From Flavobacterium sp. UBA6135 (GTDB lineage Bacteria; Bacteroidota; Bacteroidia; Flavobacteriales; Flavobacteriaceae), in the NCBI RefSeq assembly GCF_002428305.1, contig NZ_DIVJ01000018.1, forward strand, positions 1-64,000: 64,000 bases of DNA, written 5' to 3'. Position numbers and translations under genes: made by a program. Under the pieces are notes generated by a model. That model was not told the DNA's origin and did no database searches. It saw only the letters and a list, made by a program, of their open reading frames with translations. The stretch's first letter is position 1. Every line of letters starts with the position of its first letter. Positions 27,951 to 36,382 of the stretch are shown piece by piece.

Positions 27951-29624
27951 ATGGATAATTTTCCTTCTGACATCGCAATTGCTCAAAATGCAAAAATGCT
28001 TCACATCAAAGAAATTGCAGAAAAAATAAATATACATGAGGAATCATTAGAATATTATGGTAAGTTCAAAGCTAAATTACCTTTAGAACTACAATCAAGT
28101 AATCCAAAAGGGAAATTAATTTTAGTAACTGCCATGTCACCAACAAAATATGGTGAAGGAAAAACTACCATGGCAATTGGTTTAACAGACGGCTTGAATT
28201 GTATTGGGAAAAAAGCCATTGCAGTTTTACGTGAACCTTCGTTAGGTCCGGTTTTTGGTTTAAAAGGAGGAGCTGCAGGAGGAGGTTATGCTCAAGTACT
28301 TCCCATGGAAGACATAAACTTGCATTTTACCGGAGATTTTTCTGCAATTGAAAAGGCTAATAACTTACTTTCTGCAGTAATTGATAACAATTTACAGAAC
28401 GCGAAATATTCTTTAAATCTTGACCCAAAATCCATTTCTTGGAAACGTGTGATGGATATGAACGACCGTTCATTACGTCAGATTATTATAGGAGTTGGAG
28501 CTAAAGCAAATGGAATCATGCGTGAAGATGGTTTTAATATCACACCCGCATCGGAAGTGATGGCGATTTTGTGTTTGGCCAAAGATTTAGAAGATTTAAA
28601 ATACCGATTAGGAAATATTTTCATTGGAAAAACATTTGACGGTAATGCTATTTTTGCTCGCGATTTGAATGTTGTAGGAGCAATGGCAGCTTTATTGAAA
28701 GATGCTATTAAACCAAATTTAGTGCAAACCATAGATGGTAATCCGGCTATTTTACACGGTGGTCCTTTTGCCAGTATAGCTCAAGGAACAAATTCTTCTA
28801 TTGCCACTAAAATGGGATTGTCCTTAAGTGATTATGTTGTTACTGAAGCGGGTTTTGGTGCCGATTTAGGAGCAGAAAAATTCTTGCATATCAAGTGCGA
28901 ACAATCTGGTTTGAAACCAGATGCAGTGGTTTTAGTGGTAACAATTCGTGCGATTAAACACCATGCGGGTTTAACAGCAGATGATTTTAAATCAGAAAAT
29001 GTAACAGCAATTGAAAAGGGATTTTGTAACGTAGAAAAACATATAGAAAACATGCAGCAATTTGGATTTAATCCAGTGGTTTGCATCAATGCTTTTCCAG
29101 ATGATCTACAAGTGGAATATGATAAATTGATAGCATTATGTAAAGCAAAAGGTGTTACAGCCATAGTCAGTAGTGCTTTTGCTCATGGCGGAAAAGGTTC
29201 GATTGAAGTGGCACAAAAAGTTGTTCAAGAAATTGAGAAGGGAACTACTAATTACAAACCTTTATATCAACCTACGGATAGTATTGAACATAAAATTAAC
29301 ATCGTAGCAAAAACGATTTACGGAGCCAATTCGGTGGAGTTTTCTCCAAAATCTAAAGCACAATTGAAAGTGATTAACGATTTAGGATTTAGTCATTTTT
29401 CGATTTGTATGGCAAAAACACCTGCAAGTTTTTCCGATAATGAGAAGTTAATTGGTCGCCCGACGAATTTTGATATTATTGTTCGTGAGTTTGAAATTTC
29501 TTCAGGTGCCAGATTTGTAGTGCCACTTTTAGGTGATGTGATGCGAATGCCCGGATTGCCTGCAGTTCCAAATGCAGAACGAATAGATATAGACAATGAT
29601 GGTGTTATTTCGGGGTTATCTTAA
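27951..29624 (+). CDS. fhs: formate-tetrahydrofolate ligase
   Basis: 557 aa, the monofunctional enzyme making 10-formyl-THF from formate, THF and ATP for purine and formyl-methionine synthesis. Seen: P-loop region SPTKYGEGKTTMAIGL, the glycine-rich GLKGGAAGGGYAQVLPMEDINLHF stretch (positions about 104-127) and the C-terminal GARFVVPLLGDVMRMPGLP. Length matches the family. Single gene between the parC terminator and the convergent terC. Confidence 0.97.
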   Translation: MDNFPSDIAIAQNAKMLHIKEIAEKINIHEESLEYYGKFKAKLPLELQSSNPKGKLILVTAMSPTKYGEGKTTMAIGLTDGLNCIGKKAIAVLREPSLGPVFGLKGGAAGGGYAQVLPMEDINLHFTGDFSAIEKANNLLSAVIDNNLQNAKYSLNLDPKSISWKRVMDMNDRSLRQIIIGVGAKANGIMREDGFNITPASEVMAILCLAKDLEDLKYRLGNIFIGKTFDGNAIFARDLNVVGAMAALLKDAIKPNLVQTIDGNPAILHGGPFASIAQGTNSSIATKMGLSLSDYVVTEAGFGADLGAEKFLHIKCEQSGLKPDAVVLVVTIRAIKHHAGLTADDFKSENVTAIEKGFCNVEKHIENMQQFGFNPVVCINAFPDDLQVEYDKLIALCKAKGVTAIVSSAFAHGGKGSIEVAQKVVQEIEKGTTNYKPLYQPTDSIEHKINIVAKTIYGANSVEFSPKSKAQLKVINDLGFSHFSICMAKTPASFSDNEKLIGRPTNFDIIVREFEISSGARFVVPLLGDVMRMPGLPAVPNAERIDIDNDGVISGLS

Positions 29625-29641
29625 TTAATTTAGAGTTATAA

Positions 29642-30421
29642 CTATTTGGCGATTGTTTTCTTCCGCATTTTCATATTAATAAATTCAACACCTAACGAAA
29701 ATGCAATGGCAAAATAGAGATATCCTTTTGGAACTGCTCCAACTTCTTGATCAAACACTTTTGCATGAGCTAAATGAGCACTTTCCGTAATTAGCATAAA
29801 CCCAATTAAAATTAGAAAAGCTAATCCCAAGACCTGGATTGAGGGGTGATTGTTTACAAAATTACCAACCGGAACGGCAAAAAACATCATAATGGAAACA
29901 GCAACAACAACGGCAATTATCATGATTGTCAAGGCACCGGGAACGCCATTGGTCATACCTACTGCGGTTAAAATACTATCTACAGAAAAGACTAAGTCAA
30001 TTAATAAAATCTGAAAAATAACATTACCAAATGATTTTACAGCGGCTTTTTTTAAGCTAATAGCCTCTTCACCTGAATGTTCTACTTTTTCACGAATTTC
30101 TTTGGTGCTTTTATAAATCAGGAATAAACCGCCACTAAAAAGAATAATGCTTTGCCCGGTGACATCTACATCAAACCATGACCAATCAACATGAAAAAAG
30201 GGTTCTTTCATTGCAATTAGAACAGTAATTCCAAATAAAAGTGCTATTCGCATGAACATTGCTAAAAACAATCCAAGTCGGATGGCTTTTTTACGTTGTT
30301 CTTCCGGAAGTTTTCCGGCAACTATAGAAATGAAAATAATATTGTCAATTCCGAGAATTACCTCTAAGAATGTCAATGTTAATAAGGCAATCCAGGTATC
30401 AGGATTTAAAAATATTTCCAT
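29642..30421 (-). CDS. TerC-family integral membrane protein
   Basis: 259 aa with about seven membrane segments. Conserved acidic motifs for the TerC/Alx family are visible: LEVILGIDNIIFISI near the N-terminus and LIDLVFSVDSILTAVGM in the middle. Family members are linked to tellurite resistance, manganese efflux and metalation of exported proteins; which applies here cannot be told. It is last in a leftward run after a lipoprotein gene (36 bases away). Confidence 0.92.
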   Translation of the reverse strand: MEIFLNPDTWIALLTLTFLEVILGIDNIIFISIVAGKLPEEQRKKAIRLGLFLAMFMRIALLFGITVLIAMKEPFFHVDWSWFDVDVTGQSIILFSGGLFLIYKSTKEIREKVEHSGEEAISLKKAAVKSFGNVIFQILLIDLVFSVDSILTAVGMTNGVPGALTIMIIAVVVAVSIMMFFAVPVGNFVNNHPSIQVLGLAFLILIGFMLITESAHLAHAKVFDQEVGAVPKGYLYFAIAFSLGVEFINMKMRKKTIAK

Positions 30422-30457
30422 AAAATTAAAACTAAATTGAATATAAAAAAGTGCTTG

Positions 30458-30823
30458 TTATTGCTTTGTAACCACTCCTTTTTGTTTCGCAGTTTCGCCC
30501 ACAAAAGAATATTCAAATGTATAGTTTTTTTCGTTTGTTGTTAAAATTTTCATGTGAATTGCTTTTTTTTCTTTCATGCCTTTCGGATGAAGCTTTTGCA
30601 AGACAAATTCGCAATCATTTAACCATCGAACGGAGGAAGTATCTGTTTTACCTCGAAAGGTTTCTATTTGTAACGAATCATTTCGGTCAAAAAGAGAAAT
30701 TTCTATTTTGCCATCAATTTCTTGTTCAAATTGAAATTTTCCGGTTTTGAAATCGGCACAGTTTCGCTCTTGTTGGTAACAGGAAATGAATAGTAAAGAT
30801 AAGATTGGAAGCAATTTTTTCAT
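30458..30823 (-). CDS. small conserved lipoprotein
   Basis: 121 aa with a lipobox leader (MKKLLPILSLLFISC). The mature part, with CADFKTGKF, DTSSVRWLNDCEF and KAIHMKILTT, is a conserved Flavobacteriaceae protein of unknown function; two cysteines after the lipobox could form a disulfide. Similar proteins are sometimes mislabelled as topoisomerase IV; nothing in this sequence supports that. The start overlaps the stop of the upstream DinB-like gene by four bases (ATGA). Confidence 0.8.
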   Translation of the reverse strand: MKKLLPILSLLFISCYQQERNCADFKTGKFQFEQEIDGKIEISLFDRNDSLQIETFRGKTDTSSVRWLNDCEFVLQKLHPKGMKEKKAIHMKILTTNEKNYTFEYSFVGETAKQKGVVTKQ

Positions 30824-31395
30824 TGTAATTTTTTTAATTCATCATCAGTAAAATTCTTATTGCTTTTTTCTTTCGAAAATTTATCAGTATTGTAATTTTT
30901 GGATTTATTTTTAGGAATGGATAAACTTTGCCATTCGGTTTTCTTTATCATTTTGGCATAAAACACAATTTGTCCAATATGGTAAGGATAATGAGCTAAT
31001 TGACGGTTGATAGCTTCTAAAACGGTATGACCTTCGTTTCGAATATAGATGATTTCGTTTAGTTGTTCCGGTTGTAAACCATTTAATGCATCAAATAAAC
31101 ATTCCCAACCTTTTTCCCAATGAGCTAAAAGTTCAGGTTTGGTTTTGAGAATTTCTTCAAATTCTGTATCACGATTTCGCCATTCTTTTTCGCCGTCGGT
31201 AGTTAGAAAGTCGGTCCATCGCGAAAGCATATTTCCCACTAAATGATTCACAATAATTGAAATTGAATTCGTGTCTTCATTCACCGAAACAAAAAGTTGC
31301 TCCGGTTCAAGTTGCTCCATCGCTTTTTCTCCCAACGTTTTATAGTAGAGAAATTGTTTTTTGACACTCTCGAGGTAATTAGTTTTCGTTTTCAT
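30820..31395 (-). CDS. DinB-like/DUF1572 protein
   Basis: 191 aa. A four-helix DinB-fold protein: LVGNMLSRWTDFLTTDGEKEW early and the His-containing AHYPYHIGQIVFYAKMI late give the usual metal-binding histidines. DinB superfamily members include thiol transferases, but this branch is uncharacterised. ATG at 31395 chosen; the frame also has TTG directly before it. It overlaps the DUF6095 gene by 17 bases and the lipoprotein gene by four, so the three are co-translated. Confidence 0.88.
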   Translation of the reverse strand: MKTKTNYLESVKKQFLYYKTLGEKAMEQLEPEQLFVSVNEDTNSISIIVNHLVGNMLSRWTDFLTTDGEKEWRNRDTEFEEILKTKPELLAHWEKGWECLFDALNGLQPEQLNEIIYIRNEGHTVLEAINRQLAHYPYHIGQIVFYAKMIKKTEWQSLSIPKNKSKNYNTDKFSKEKSNKNFTDDELKKLQ

Positions 31396-31606
31396 CAAAT
31401 AAACTTTTCATCATAATTTTTATTCCTTTGAACATCAAAGATACGGCTGTTATACAAACAAAGATTCCGACACCCAAAACGATGTAATGAATCCAAGTAT
31501 GTTTGTTCATAAAGGCATTATGAATTAGGATTGGTCCCAAAAACATCAAAGGAATGGAACCTACTGCATATTTTATTCCTTTAAAAAGGAGTTCTTTGTT
31601 ATCCAT
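31379..31606 (-). CDS. DUF6095-type small membrane protein
   Basis: 75 aa with two membrane helices (about 12-30 and 40-62) and a charged C-terminal tail. It resembles small Flavobacteriaceae membrane proteins of the DUF6095 type; function is unknown. Lies between murQ (47 bases upstream, separated by an octamer repeat) and the DinB-like gene (overlapping). Confidence 0.75.
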   Translation of the reverse strand: MDNKELLFKGIKYAVGSIPLMFLGPILIHNAFMNKHTWIHYIVLGVGIFVCITAVSLMFKGIKIMMKSLFDENEN

Positions 31607-31616
31607 ATTTTTTAAG

Positions 31617-31648
31617 TTGCTAAGGTTCTGAGTGACTGAGTTTCTGAG
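31617..31648. repeat. four degenerate octamers, consensus nnnCTGAG
   Basis: Consecutive 8-base units at 31617, 31625, 31633 and 31641: first TTGCTAAG, then three with exact CTGAG. It fills the spacer after murQ. The same core recurs at 32538-32569 and 37304-37393. Confidence 0.8.
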
Positions 31649-31653
31649 GTTGA

Positions 31654-32469
31654 TTACTGCGACAGATAACTTTCTACCGCTTTCCGCACACTTCCATACT
31701 TTTCCAACAAAACTCCCGCTTCTTCATTACTCACAGGAATTTCGCTCATTATCATTCGAATACCACGATCAACTAATTTGTTGTTACTCAATTGCATATC
31801 CACCATTTTATTGCCTTTCACTTTTCCAAGTTGAATCATTGTAGCGGTAGAAATCATATTCAAAACCAACTTTTGAGCGGTTCCGGCTTTCATTCGTGAA
31901 CTTCCGGTTACAAATTCGGGTCCAACCACAACTTCAATCGGAAATTGTGAAACTTGTGAGAGCGGACTACCTTCGTTGCAAGTAATACAACCCGTTGGAA
32001 TGTTATTTTCATTGCATTTTTCTAAACCACCAATCACATAAGGCGTAGTTCCTGAAGCCGCAATTCCTATAACGAAATCGTTCTGACTGATGTTGAATTC
32101 CGATAAATCTTTCCAAGCTTGTTCAGTATCATCTTCGGCAAATTCAACCGCTTTTCGAATGGCTTGATCGCCACCGGCAATGATTCCCAAAACCAAATCA
32201 AATGGTACTCCAAACGTCGGCGGACATTCCGAAGCATCCACAACACCCAGTCTTCCTGATGTTCCGGCTCCGATGTAGAAAAGTCTTCCGCCATTTTTTA
32301 ATTGACTAACCACTTTTTGAACGGTTTTTTCAATTTGTGGCAACGCTTTTTCAACCGCTGATGGAACGGTTTTATCTTCATTATTAATGTTTTGTAATAA
32401 TTCGGAAACCGACATCTTTTCCAGATGTTCGTATTTGGAAGATTGTTCGGTGGTTTTGGTGAAAGTCAT
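31654..32469 (-). CDS. murQ: N-acetylmuramic acid 6-phosphate etherase
   Basis: 271 aa. Converts MurNAc-6-phosphate to GlcNAc-6-phosphate and lactate in cell-wall recycling. Seen: SIS-domain signature GAGTSGRLGVVDASECPPTFG (about 67-87), GDQAIRKAVEFAEDD, GIAASGTTPYV and GSSRMKAGTAQK. Somewhat shorter than the ~298-aa E. coli enzyme but complete in motifs. No transporter or kinase for MurNAc is adjacent. Preceded by a repeat-rich spacer. Confidence 0.96.
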   Translation of the reverse strand: MTFTKTTEQSSKYEHLEKMSVSELLQNINNEDKTVPSAVEKALPQIEKTVQKVVSQLKNGGRLFYIGAGTSGRLGVVDASECPPTFGVPFDLVLGIIAGGDQAIRKAVEFAEDDTEQAWKDLSEFNISQNDFVIGIAASGTTPYVIGGLEKCNENNIPTGCITCNEGSPLSQVSQFPIEVVVGPEFVTGSSRMKAGTAQKLVLNMISTATMIQLGKVKGNKMVDMQLSNNKLVDRGIRMIMSEIPVSNEEAGVLLEKYGSVRKAVESYLSQ

Positions 32470-32509
32470 GCTTTAAATTTTCACTCAAAGATAAGTGAAA
32501 TTAAGATTC

Positions 32510-32569
32510 TCGCAAAGTCGCAAAGACGCAAAAAAAGTTGCTGAGTTGCTGAGAAGCTGAGAATCTGAG
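32510..32569. repeat. two adjacent period-8 repeat arrays
   Basis: Array 1 (32510-32533) is three octamers of nCGCAAAG type. After four bases, array 2 (32538-32569) is four octamers of nnnCTGAG type and ends in a T7 run. Both lie between murQ and the ZIP gene. Period and cores are read directly. Confidence 0.85.
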
Positions 32570-32612
32570 TTTTTTTGATGATAATGATGAAATATAACGT
32601 CATCCCAAATCA

Positions 32613-32640
32613 GAAAACTGACAACCGACAACAGAAAACC
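32613..32640. repeat. four heptamers, consensus GAmAACn
   Basis: Units at 32613, 32620, 32627 and 32634 (for example GACAACC, GACAACA) abut the ZIP gene stop codon. Confidence 0.75.
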
Positions 32641-33372
32641 TTAATGCGAATGCCCCATTTCCATCACATACGCCAACAAAAACCCCAATACAATCATTGT
32701 TATTTTCGCTAAATTGAATTTGTGACCTTCATTACTTTCAAAAATAATGGTAGAAGAAATGTGAAATAAAATACCCACTACAATGGCCGAAATTTCTTTG
32801 GAATAATGTTGAGCAAAATGCAAATGTTCCGCTAATAAAGTTCCGATTGGTGTCATCAATGCAAATGAAAACATAAAGGCAAAAACCATCCATTTGTTCA
32901 TCTTCGCATTCACAAAAAACAGCGTCAAAATAATCGCGATAGGGAAGTGGTGTACCGCAATTCCATACGCCAAATTCGTATTTTCGTGAATTGGAAATCC
33001 TTCTAGTAAGGCGTGAATACACAAACTAATAAACAATAACCATGGAATATGATGCACTTCATTGTTTTCGTCAGTATGCACGTGAACGTGACCGTGTTCG
33101 GCACCTTTGGAGAAAAATTCTAAGACAATTTGAAATAAAATTCCAATCATTATAAAAACGCCTACGGGAATGCTCGAATGCACATGTTCGCCTTCATGAA
33201 CATGATGAGAATCTTCAAATAATTCAGGGAGCAAATGCAAAACCGTCAGTGAAAGCAAAAAAGCTCCACTAAAGGCCAACAATAATTTGATGTTTTTTTT
33301 CTTTTGAGGTTTTAAAAACAAAGCAATCAAAAAACCTAAAATAACAGCCGAAAAAGTAATGATGTACTGCAT
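32641..33372 (-). CDS. ZIP-family divalent metal transporter
   Basis: 243 aa, about seven or eight membrane segments. His-rich cytoplasmic loops (HHVHEGEHVH at about 56-65; HGHVHVH at about 93-99) and the transport motif AVHHFPIAIIL indicate Zn or Fe uptake or related metal movement. Closest in layout to bacterial ZupT/GufA-like ZIPs. Its ATG overlaps the stop of the upstream methyltransferase by one base (TAATG). Confidence 0.92.
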   Translation of the reverse strand: MQYIITFSAVILGFLIALFLKPQKKKNIKLLLAFSGAFLLSLTVLHLLPELFEDSHHVHEGEHVHSSIPVGVFIMIGILFQIVLEFFSKGAEHGHVHVHTDENNEVHHIPWLLFISLCIHALLEGFPIHENTNLAYGIAVHHFPIAIILTLFFVNAKMNKWMVFAFMFSFALMTPIGTLLAEHLHFAQHYSKEISAIVVGILFHISSTIIFESNEGHKFNLAKITMIVLGFLLAYVMEMGHSH

Positions 33373-34136
33373 TATTTAAAAATCAAAATTAAACGTTCAG
33401 ATTGTGATTTGTAGAATTTCCGGAGTTTATAATCGCCAAAAACATCCAATAAATAAATTCCCGCTTCATCCATCATTTTTTCAAAATCGGCTAATCGGAG
33501 AGCTTGTACTTTTTCGGTAAAATGAAACTCTTTTCCTTTATCCGAAAACGAAATTTCTTTATAAATATGATTGTCTTTTTCATATCGTTTAATATGAAAA
33601 TCAATTCCATCAACTGTTTTTGTTTCCTCAGGAATTAAATTTTCTAAAACGAAATCTACATTCATAAAATCAATGACTGCAAATCCGTATTCAGTTAAGC
33701 TGTCGCGAATGGCCTTTAGCGTCGTTAAATTATCCGCATCATCCTCAAAATAACCAAAACTGGTGAATAAATTGAAAATGGCATCAAACTTTTCTTCAAA
33801 TGAAATTCGCATATCGTGCACCATAAAATGCAATTTTTCATTGGAAGATTTGGACGCTTCATTTATACTGTTTTCAGATAAATCAGCTCCTGTCACGTCA
33901 TAACCCAATTGATTCAGATAAATTGAATGACGACCTTTTCCACAAGCTAAATCTAAAATCTTAGCTTCTTCGGGTAAATTCAAATATTCGGTTAAATTAT
34001 CCATAAACGCCTGTGCTTCTTCATAATCTCTGTCTTTATAAAGAATATGATAATACGGAGTGTCAAACCAAGAGGCGTACCAGTTTTCGGTGGCGAGTTG
34101 CGAGTTGCGGGTTGAAGGAATGTTAGATTCTGACAT
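33372..34136 (-). CDS. class I SAM-dependent methyltransferase
   Basis: About 254 aa. Motif I is ILDLACGKGRHS, followed by GYDVTGADLS and HDMRISFEEKFDAIFNLFTSFGYF. Substrate unknown. The start is uncertain: frames open to 34166, and I take the ATG at 34136. Residues 3-18 (SNIPSTRNSQLATENW region) are partly encoded by a heptamer repeat (34093-34113), and the conserved part starts only at WYASWFDTPYYHILYKDR, so the N-terminus may be an accretion. Co-translated with the ZIP gene. Confidence 0.88.
   Translation of the reverse strand: MSESNIPSTRNSQLATENWYASWFDTPYYHILYKDRDYEEAQAFMDNLTEYLNLPEEAKILDLACGKGRHSIYLNQLGYDVTGADLSENSINEASKSSNEKLHFMVHDMRISFEEKFDAIFNLFTSFGYFEDDADNLTTLKAIRDSLTEYGFAVIDFMNVDFVLENLIPEETKTVDGIDFHIKRYEKDNHIYKEISFSDKGKEFHFTEKVQALRLADFEKMMDEAGIYLLDVFGDYKLRKFYKSQSERLILIFK
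34093..34113. repeat. three heptamers inside a coding start
   Basis: GCGAGTT at 34093 and 34100 then GCGGGTT at 34107. It encodes the low-complexity N-terminus of the methyltransferase. Confidence 0.75.
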
Positions 34137-34207
34137 TAATTGGATAGATGCTTTAAGAACGTGCAAATTTAGTGTATTTTTGCCAAGTTTTACAGATTTA
34201 AACAGTC

Positions 34208-35377
34208 ATGGAGAAGAATTTTAAGATGGTAGCCAAAACCTTTTTTGGTTTTGAAGAGATTTTAGCCAAAGAAGTGCAGCAATTAGGCGGACAAGATGTG
34301 CAAACCGGAACGCGAGTTGTCACTTTTTCCGGAGACAAAGGTTTTATGTATAAAGCCAATTTATCGTTGCGAACAGCTCTTAAAATTTTAAAGCCAATTA
34401 AATGGTTTAAAGTGTTTAATGACAAGAGTTTATATGATGGTATTTCTAGCATTGATTGGAGTCAGTTTATGAACGAAAAGCAGACTTTTGTGGTGGATGT
34501 CACCTTATATTCCGAAGCTTTTAATAACTCACAATTTGTAGCTTTAAAAACCAAAGATGCGATTGTGGATCAATTTCGTGAAAAAACCGGTGTTCGTCCG
34601 AGTATAGATAAAGATTTTCCGGATTTACGAATTCACATTCATTTGGATCGTGATCAATGTACGGTTTCATTGGATACTTCAGGTGAATCGTTGCATCAAA
34701 GAGGTTATCGTTCGGCTACGAATATTGCTCCGATTAACGAAGTTTTAGCGGCGGGAATGTTGATTCTTTCCGGTTGGGATGGAACTTCTCATTTTCTCGA
34801 TCCGATGTGCGGAAGCGGAACCATTTTAGCCGAAGCTGCGATGATTGCTTGCAACATTCCCGCAAACATTAACCGAAAAGAATTCGCTTTTGAAAAATGG
34901 AATGATTGGGATAATGATTTATTCGACCAAATTATTGATAGTTTGATGAAGAAAACGAGAGAATTTCATTATACGATTAAAGGTTTTGATAAGGCTCCAA
35001 GTGCCGTAAGAAAAGCTCAAGACAATATTCAAAATGCTAATCTGGATGATTATGTAACCATTGAACAGAAAGACTTTTTTGAAACAGAAAAACAAACCGA
35101 AGGTCCGCTTCATATGGTTTTCAATCCGCCGTATGGTGAACGTTTGGATATTGATATGGAACGATTTTATAGAGAAATTGGCGATACTTTCAAACAAAGT
35201 TATCCCAACACACAAGCTTGGTTTATCACAGCTAATTTAGAAGCATTGAAGTTTGTGGGATTAAAACCATCCCGAAAAATCAAATTATTCAACGGAAAAT
35301 TAGAAGCAAGATTGTTGAAATATGATATTTACGAAGGAAGTAAACGAGCAAAGTTTCAGAATAGGGAAGAGGATTAA
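34208..35377 (+). CDS. THUMP-domain class I SAM-dependent RNA methyltransferase
   Basis: 389 aa. A ferredoxin-like/THUMP N-terminal half (about 1-160) precedes a methyltransferase domain with DPMCGSGTILAEAAMIACN and the N-P-P-Y motif FNPPYGERL. This layout matches the RlmL/YcbY-N group that makes m2G in 23S rRNA (m2G2445 in E. coli). Exact target here is inferred. It is divergent from the methyltransferase at 33372-34136, with a 71-base spacer. Confidence 0.93.
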   Translation: MEKNFKMVAKTFFGFEEILAKEVQQLGGQDVQTGTRVVTFSGDKGFMYKANLSLRTALKILKPIKWFKVFNDKSLYDGISSIDWSQFMNEKQTFVVDVTLYSEAFNNSQFVALKTKDAIVDQFREKTGVRPSIDKDFPDLRIHIHLDRDQCTVSLDTSGESLHQRGYRSATNIAPINEVLAAGMLILSGWDGTSHFLDPMCGSGTILAEAAMIACNIPANINRKEFAFEKWNDWDNDLFDQIIDSLMKKTREFHYTIKGFDKAPSAVRKAQDNIQNANLDDYVTIEQKDFFETEKQTEGPLHMVFNPPYGERLDIDMERFYREIGDTFKQSYPNTQAWFITANLEALKFVGLKPSRKIKLFNGKLEARLLKYDIYEGSKRAKFQNREED

Positions 35378-35380
35378 TTG

Positions 35381-35728
35381 ATGGCGACAACAATTTACGA
35401 ATTAAGAAAGAAACCGAAATTATTATTTACTTTAAATGATAGTGATTTTCATTTGATTGATGAAGATAATCCTTCAAATAATGGTGAATTTGAATATAAT
35501 TCTATTATTTCGGTTGATTTAGTTAAAGGTAAAACCAATTGGATTGTATCAATTTTTAGTTTAGTGATTGATTTTATTTTTGATTTAGGAAGTTTTAGTA
35601 ATTACAAAGAAAAAGATAAATTAATCATTCAGACAAAAGATTCAGAAATTGAAATTTTACTTTTTAAAGTTGATAAAAAGGAAGTTGAAGAGTTGATTTC
35701 TAATTTAAAAGAATCAATAAAATATTAA
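35381..35728 (+). CDS. hypothetical protein, possible PH-like
   Basis: 115 aa, no signal peptide. Sequence such as LIDEDNPSNNGEFEYNSIISVDLVKGKTNWIVSIFSLVIDFIFDLGSF and EKDKLIIQTKDSEIEILLF suggests a beta-rich PH-like domain with one hydrophobic loop, but I do not recognise the family. It follows the RNA methyltransferase by three bases, so it is co-transcribed, and its 3' end overlaps the convergent hepT by four bases. Confidence 0.65.
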   Translation: MATTIYELRKKPKLLFTLNDSDFHLIDEDNPSNNGEFEYNSIISVDLVKGKTNWIVSIFSLVIDFIFDLGSFSNYKEKDKLIIQTKDSEIEILLFKVDKKEVEELISNLKESIKY

Positions 35729-36068
35729 AGTTGATTTAGAAGATTTTGAATTTGGTTTTTAAAAGTTGGAATAGTTTCAAAAATTGTTTCCCAAACAAAA
35801 TTCAAATCCACAGAAAAATATTCGTGAACTATAAAATTTCTCATCGACTTTGCTCCTCGCCAATCAATTTCTGAATTTTGCAATTTGAATTCTTCATCAA
35901 TTTGAGCAACAGCTTCACCTATTACAATAAAATTTTTTAAAACTGCATCTTGTTTTAACCAATCTGAAAGAAAATCTTCTTTAGAATAGTCTTTAGCGAC
36001 CAATTCTAATTTTTGTCTATCGCTTCAAGAATATGAAGAAAATATAACTTATTAGAATCAGTTTTCAT
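35725..36068 (-). pseudogene. hepT: HepT-type toxin gene with a frameshift
   Basis: The ATG at 36066-36068 overlaps the end of mntA by 11 bases and opens 20 codons (MKTDSNKLYFLHILEAIDKN), then hits TAG. The remaining sequence continues in another frame with the HepT core (QDAVLKNFIVIGEA, then RNFIVHEY, the R-x4-H-x-Y RNase motif). Adding one base to the homopolymer at 36010-36014 restores one HepT-length protein of about 114 aa. So the toxin is probably inactivated, or the base was lost in sequencing. A TTG at 36003 could start a truncated 92-aa form. Confidence 0.8.
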
Positions 36069-36345
36069 AAAAATAAGTAGCTTCCTTTAAAACTTTTTCT
36101 TTGATGAATTTGTTTAAACCATTCTCAGAGATTAAATCAACTTTTTTTTGAAGTTTCAATTCTAAATCATCGTGAATTTTGGCCAACGTAAAAAGACCAA
36201 TCGGTTTGTGTAATGAAAATAAAATATCAATATCACTACTGTCTTTTTCTTCACTTCTAGCAAATGAACCAAACAAACCGATACGTTTTGGGTTGTATGG
36301 TTTTAAAATATCTATGATAATTTGTATTTGATTTTTTGATAACAT
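36058..36345 (-). CDS. mntA: MntA-type nucleotidyltransferase antitoxin
   Basis: 95 aa minimal nucleotidyltransferase. Signature GLFGSFARSEEKDSSDIDIL supplies the GSx10DxD catalytic site, followed by a third acidic residue in KVDLI. In studied MntA-HepT pairs the antitoxin adds AMP groups to the HepT toxin tyrosine. Gene order (mntA then hepT) and 11-base overlap match. Downstream of thrB but with its own promoter. Confidence 0.9.
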   Translation of the reverse strand: MLSKNQIQIIIDILKPYNPKRIGLFGSFARSEEKDSSDIDILFSLHKPIGLFTLAKIHDDLELKLQKKVDLISENGLNKFIKEKVLKEATYFYEN

Positions 36346-36349
36346 ACTA

Positions 36350-36382
36350 CAAATGTAAACAATTTTGAAATACTTATTACAA
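36350..36382 (-). promoter_or_regulatory. mntA-hepT promoter
   Basis: Minus-strand -7 box TACATTTG at 36350-36357 with TTG at 36380-36382, 22 bases apart, fitting TTG/TAnnTTTG. The start codon follows almost at once, so the mRNA would have a very short leader. Confidence 0.6.

Noticed and set aside
30458..30823. Topoisomerase IV fragment
   Set aside because: A lipobox leader and no topoisomerase motif; such labels on this family appear to be mis-annotation.
31617..32640. CRISPR-like array
   Set aside because: Units are 7 or 8 bases with no spacers, and no cas genes are present.
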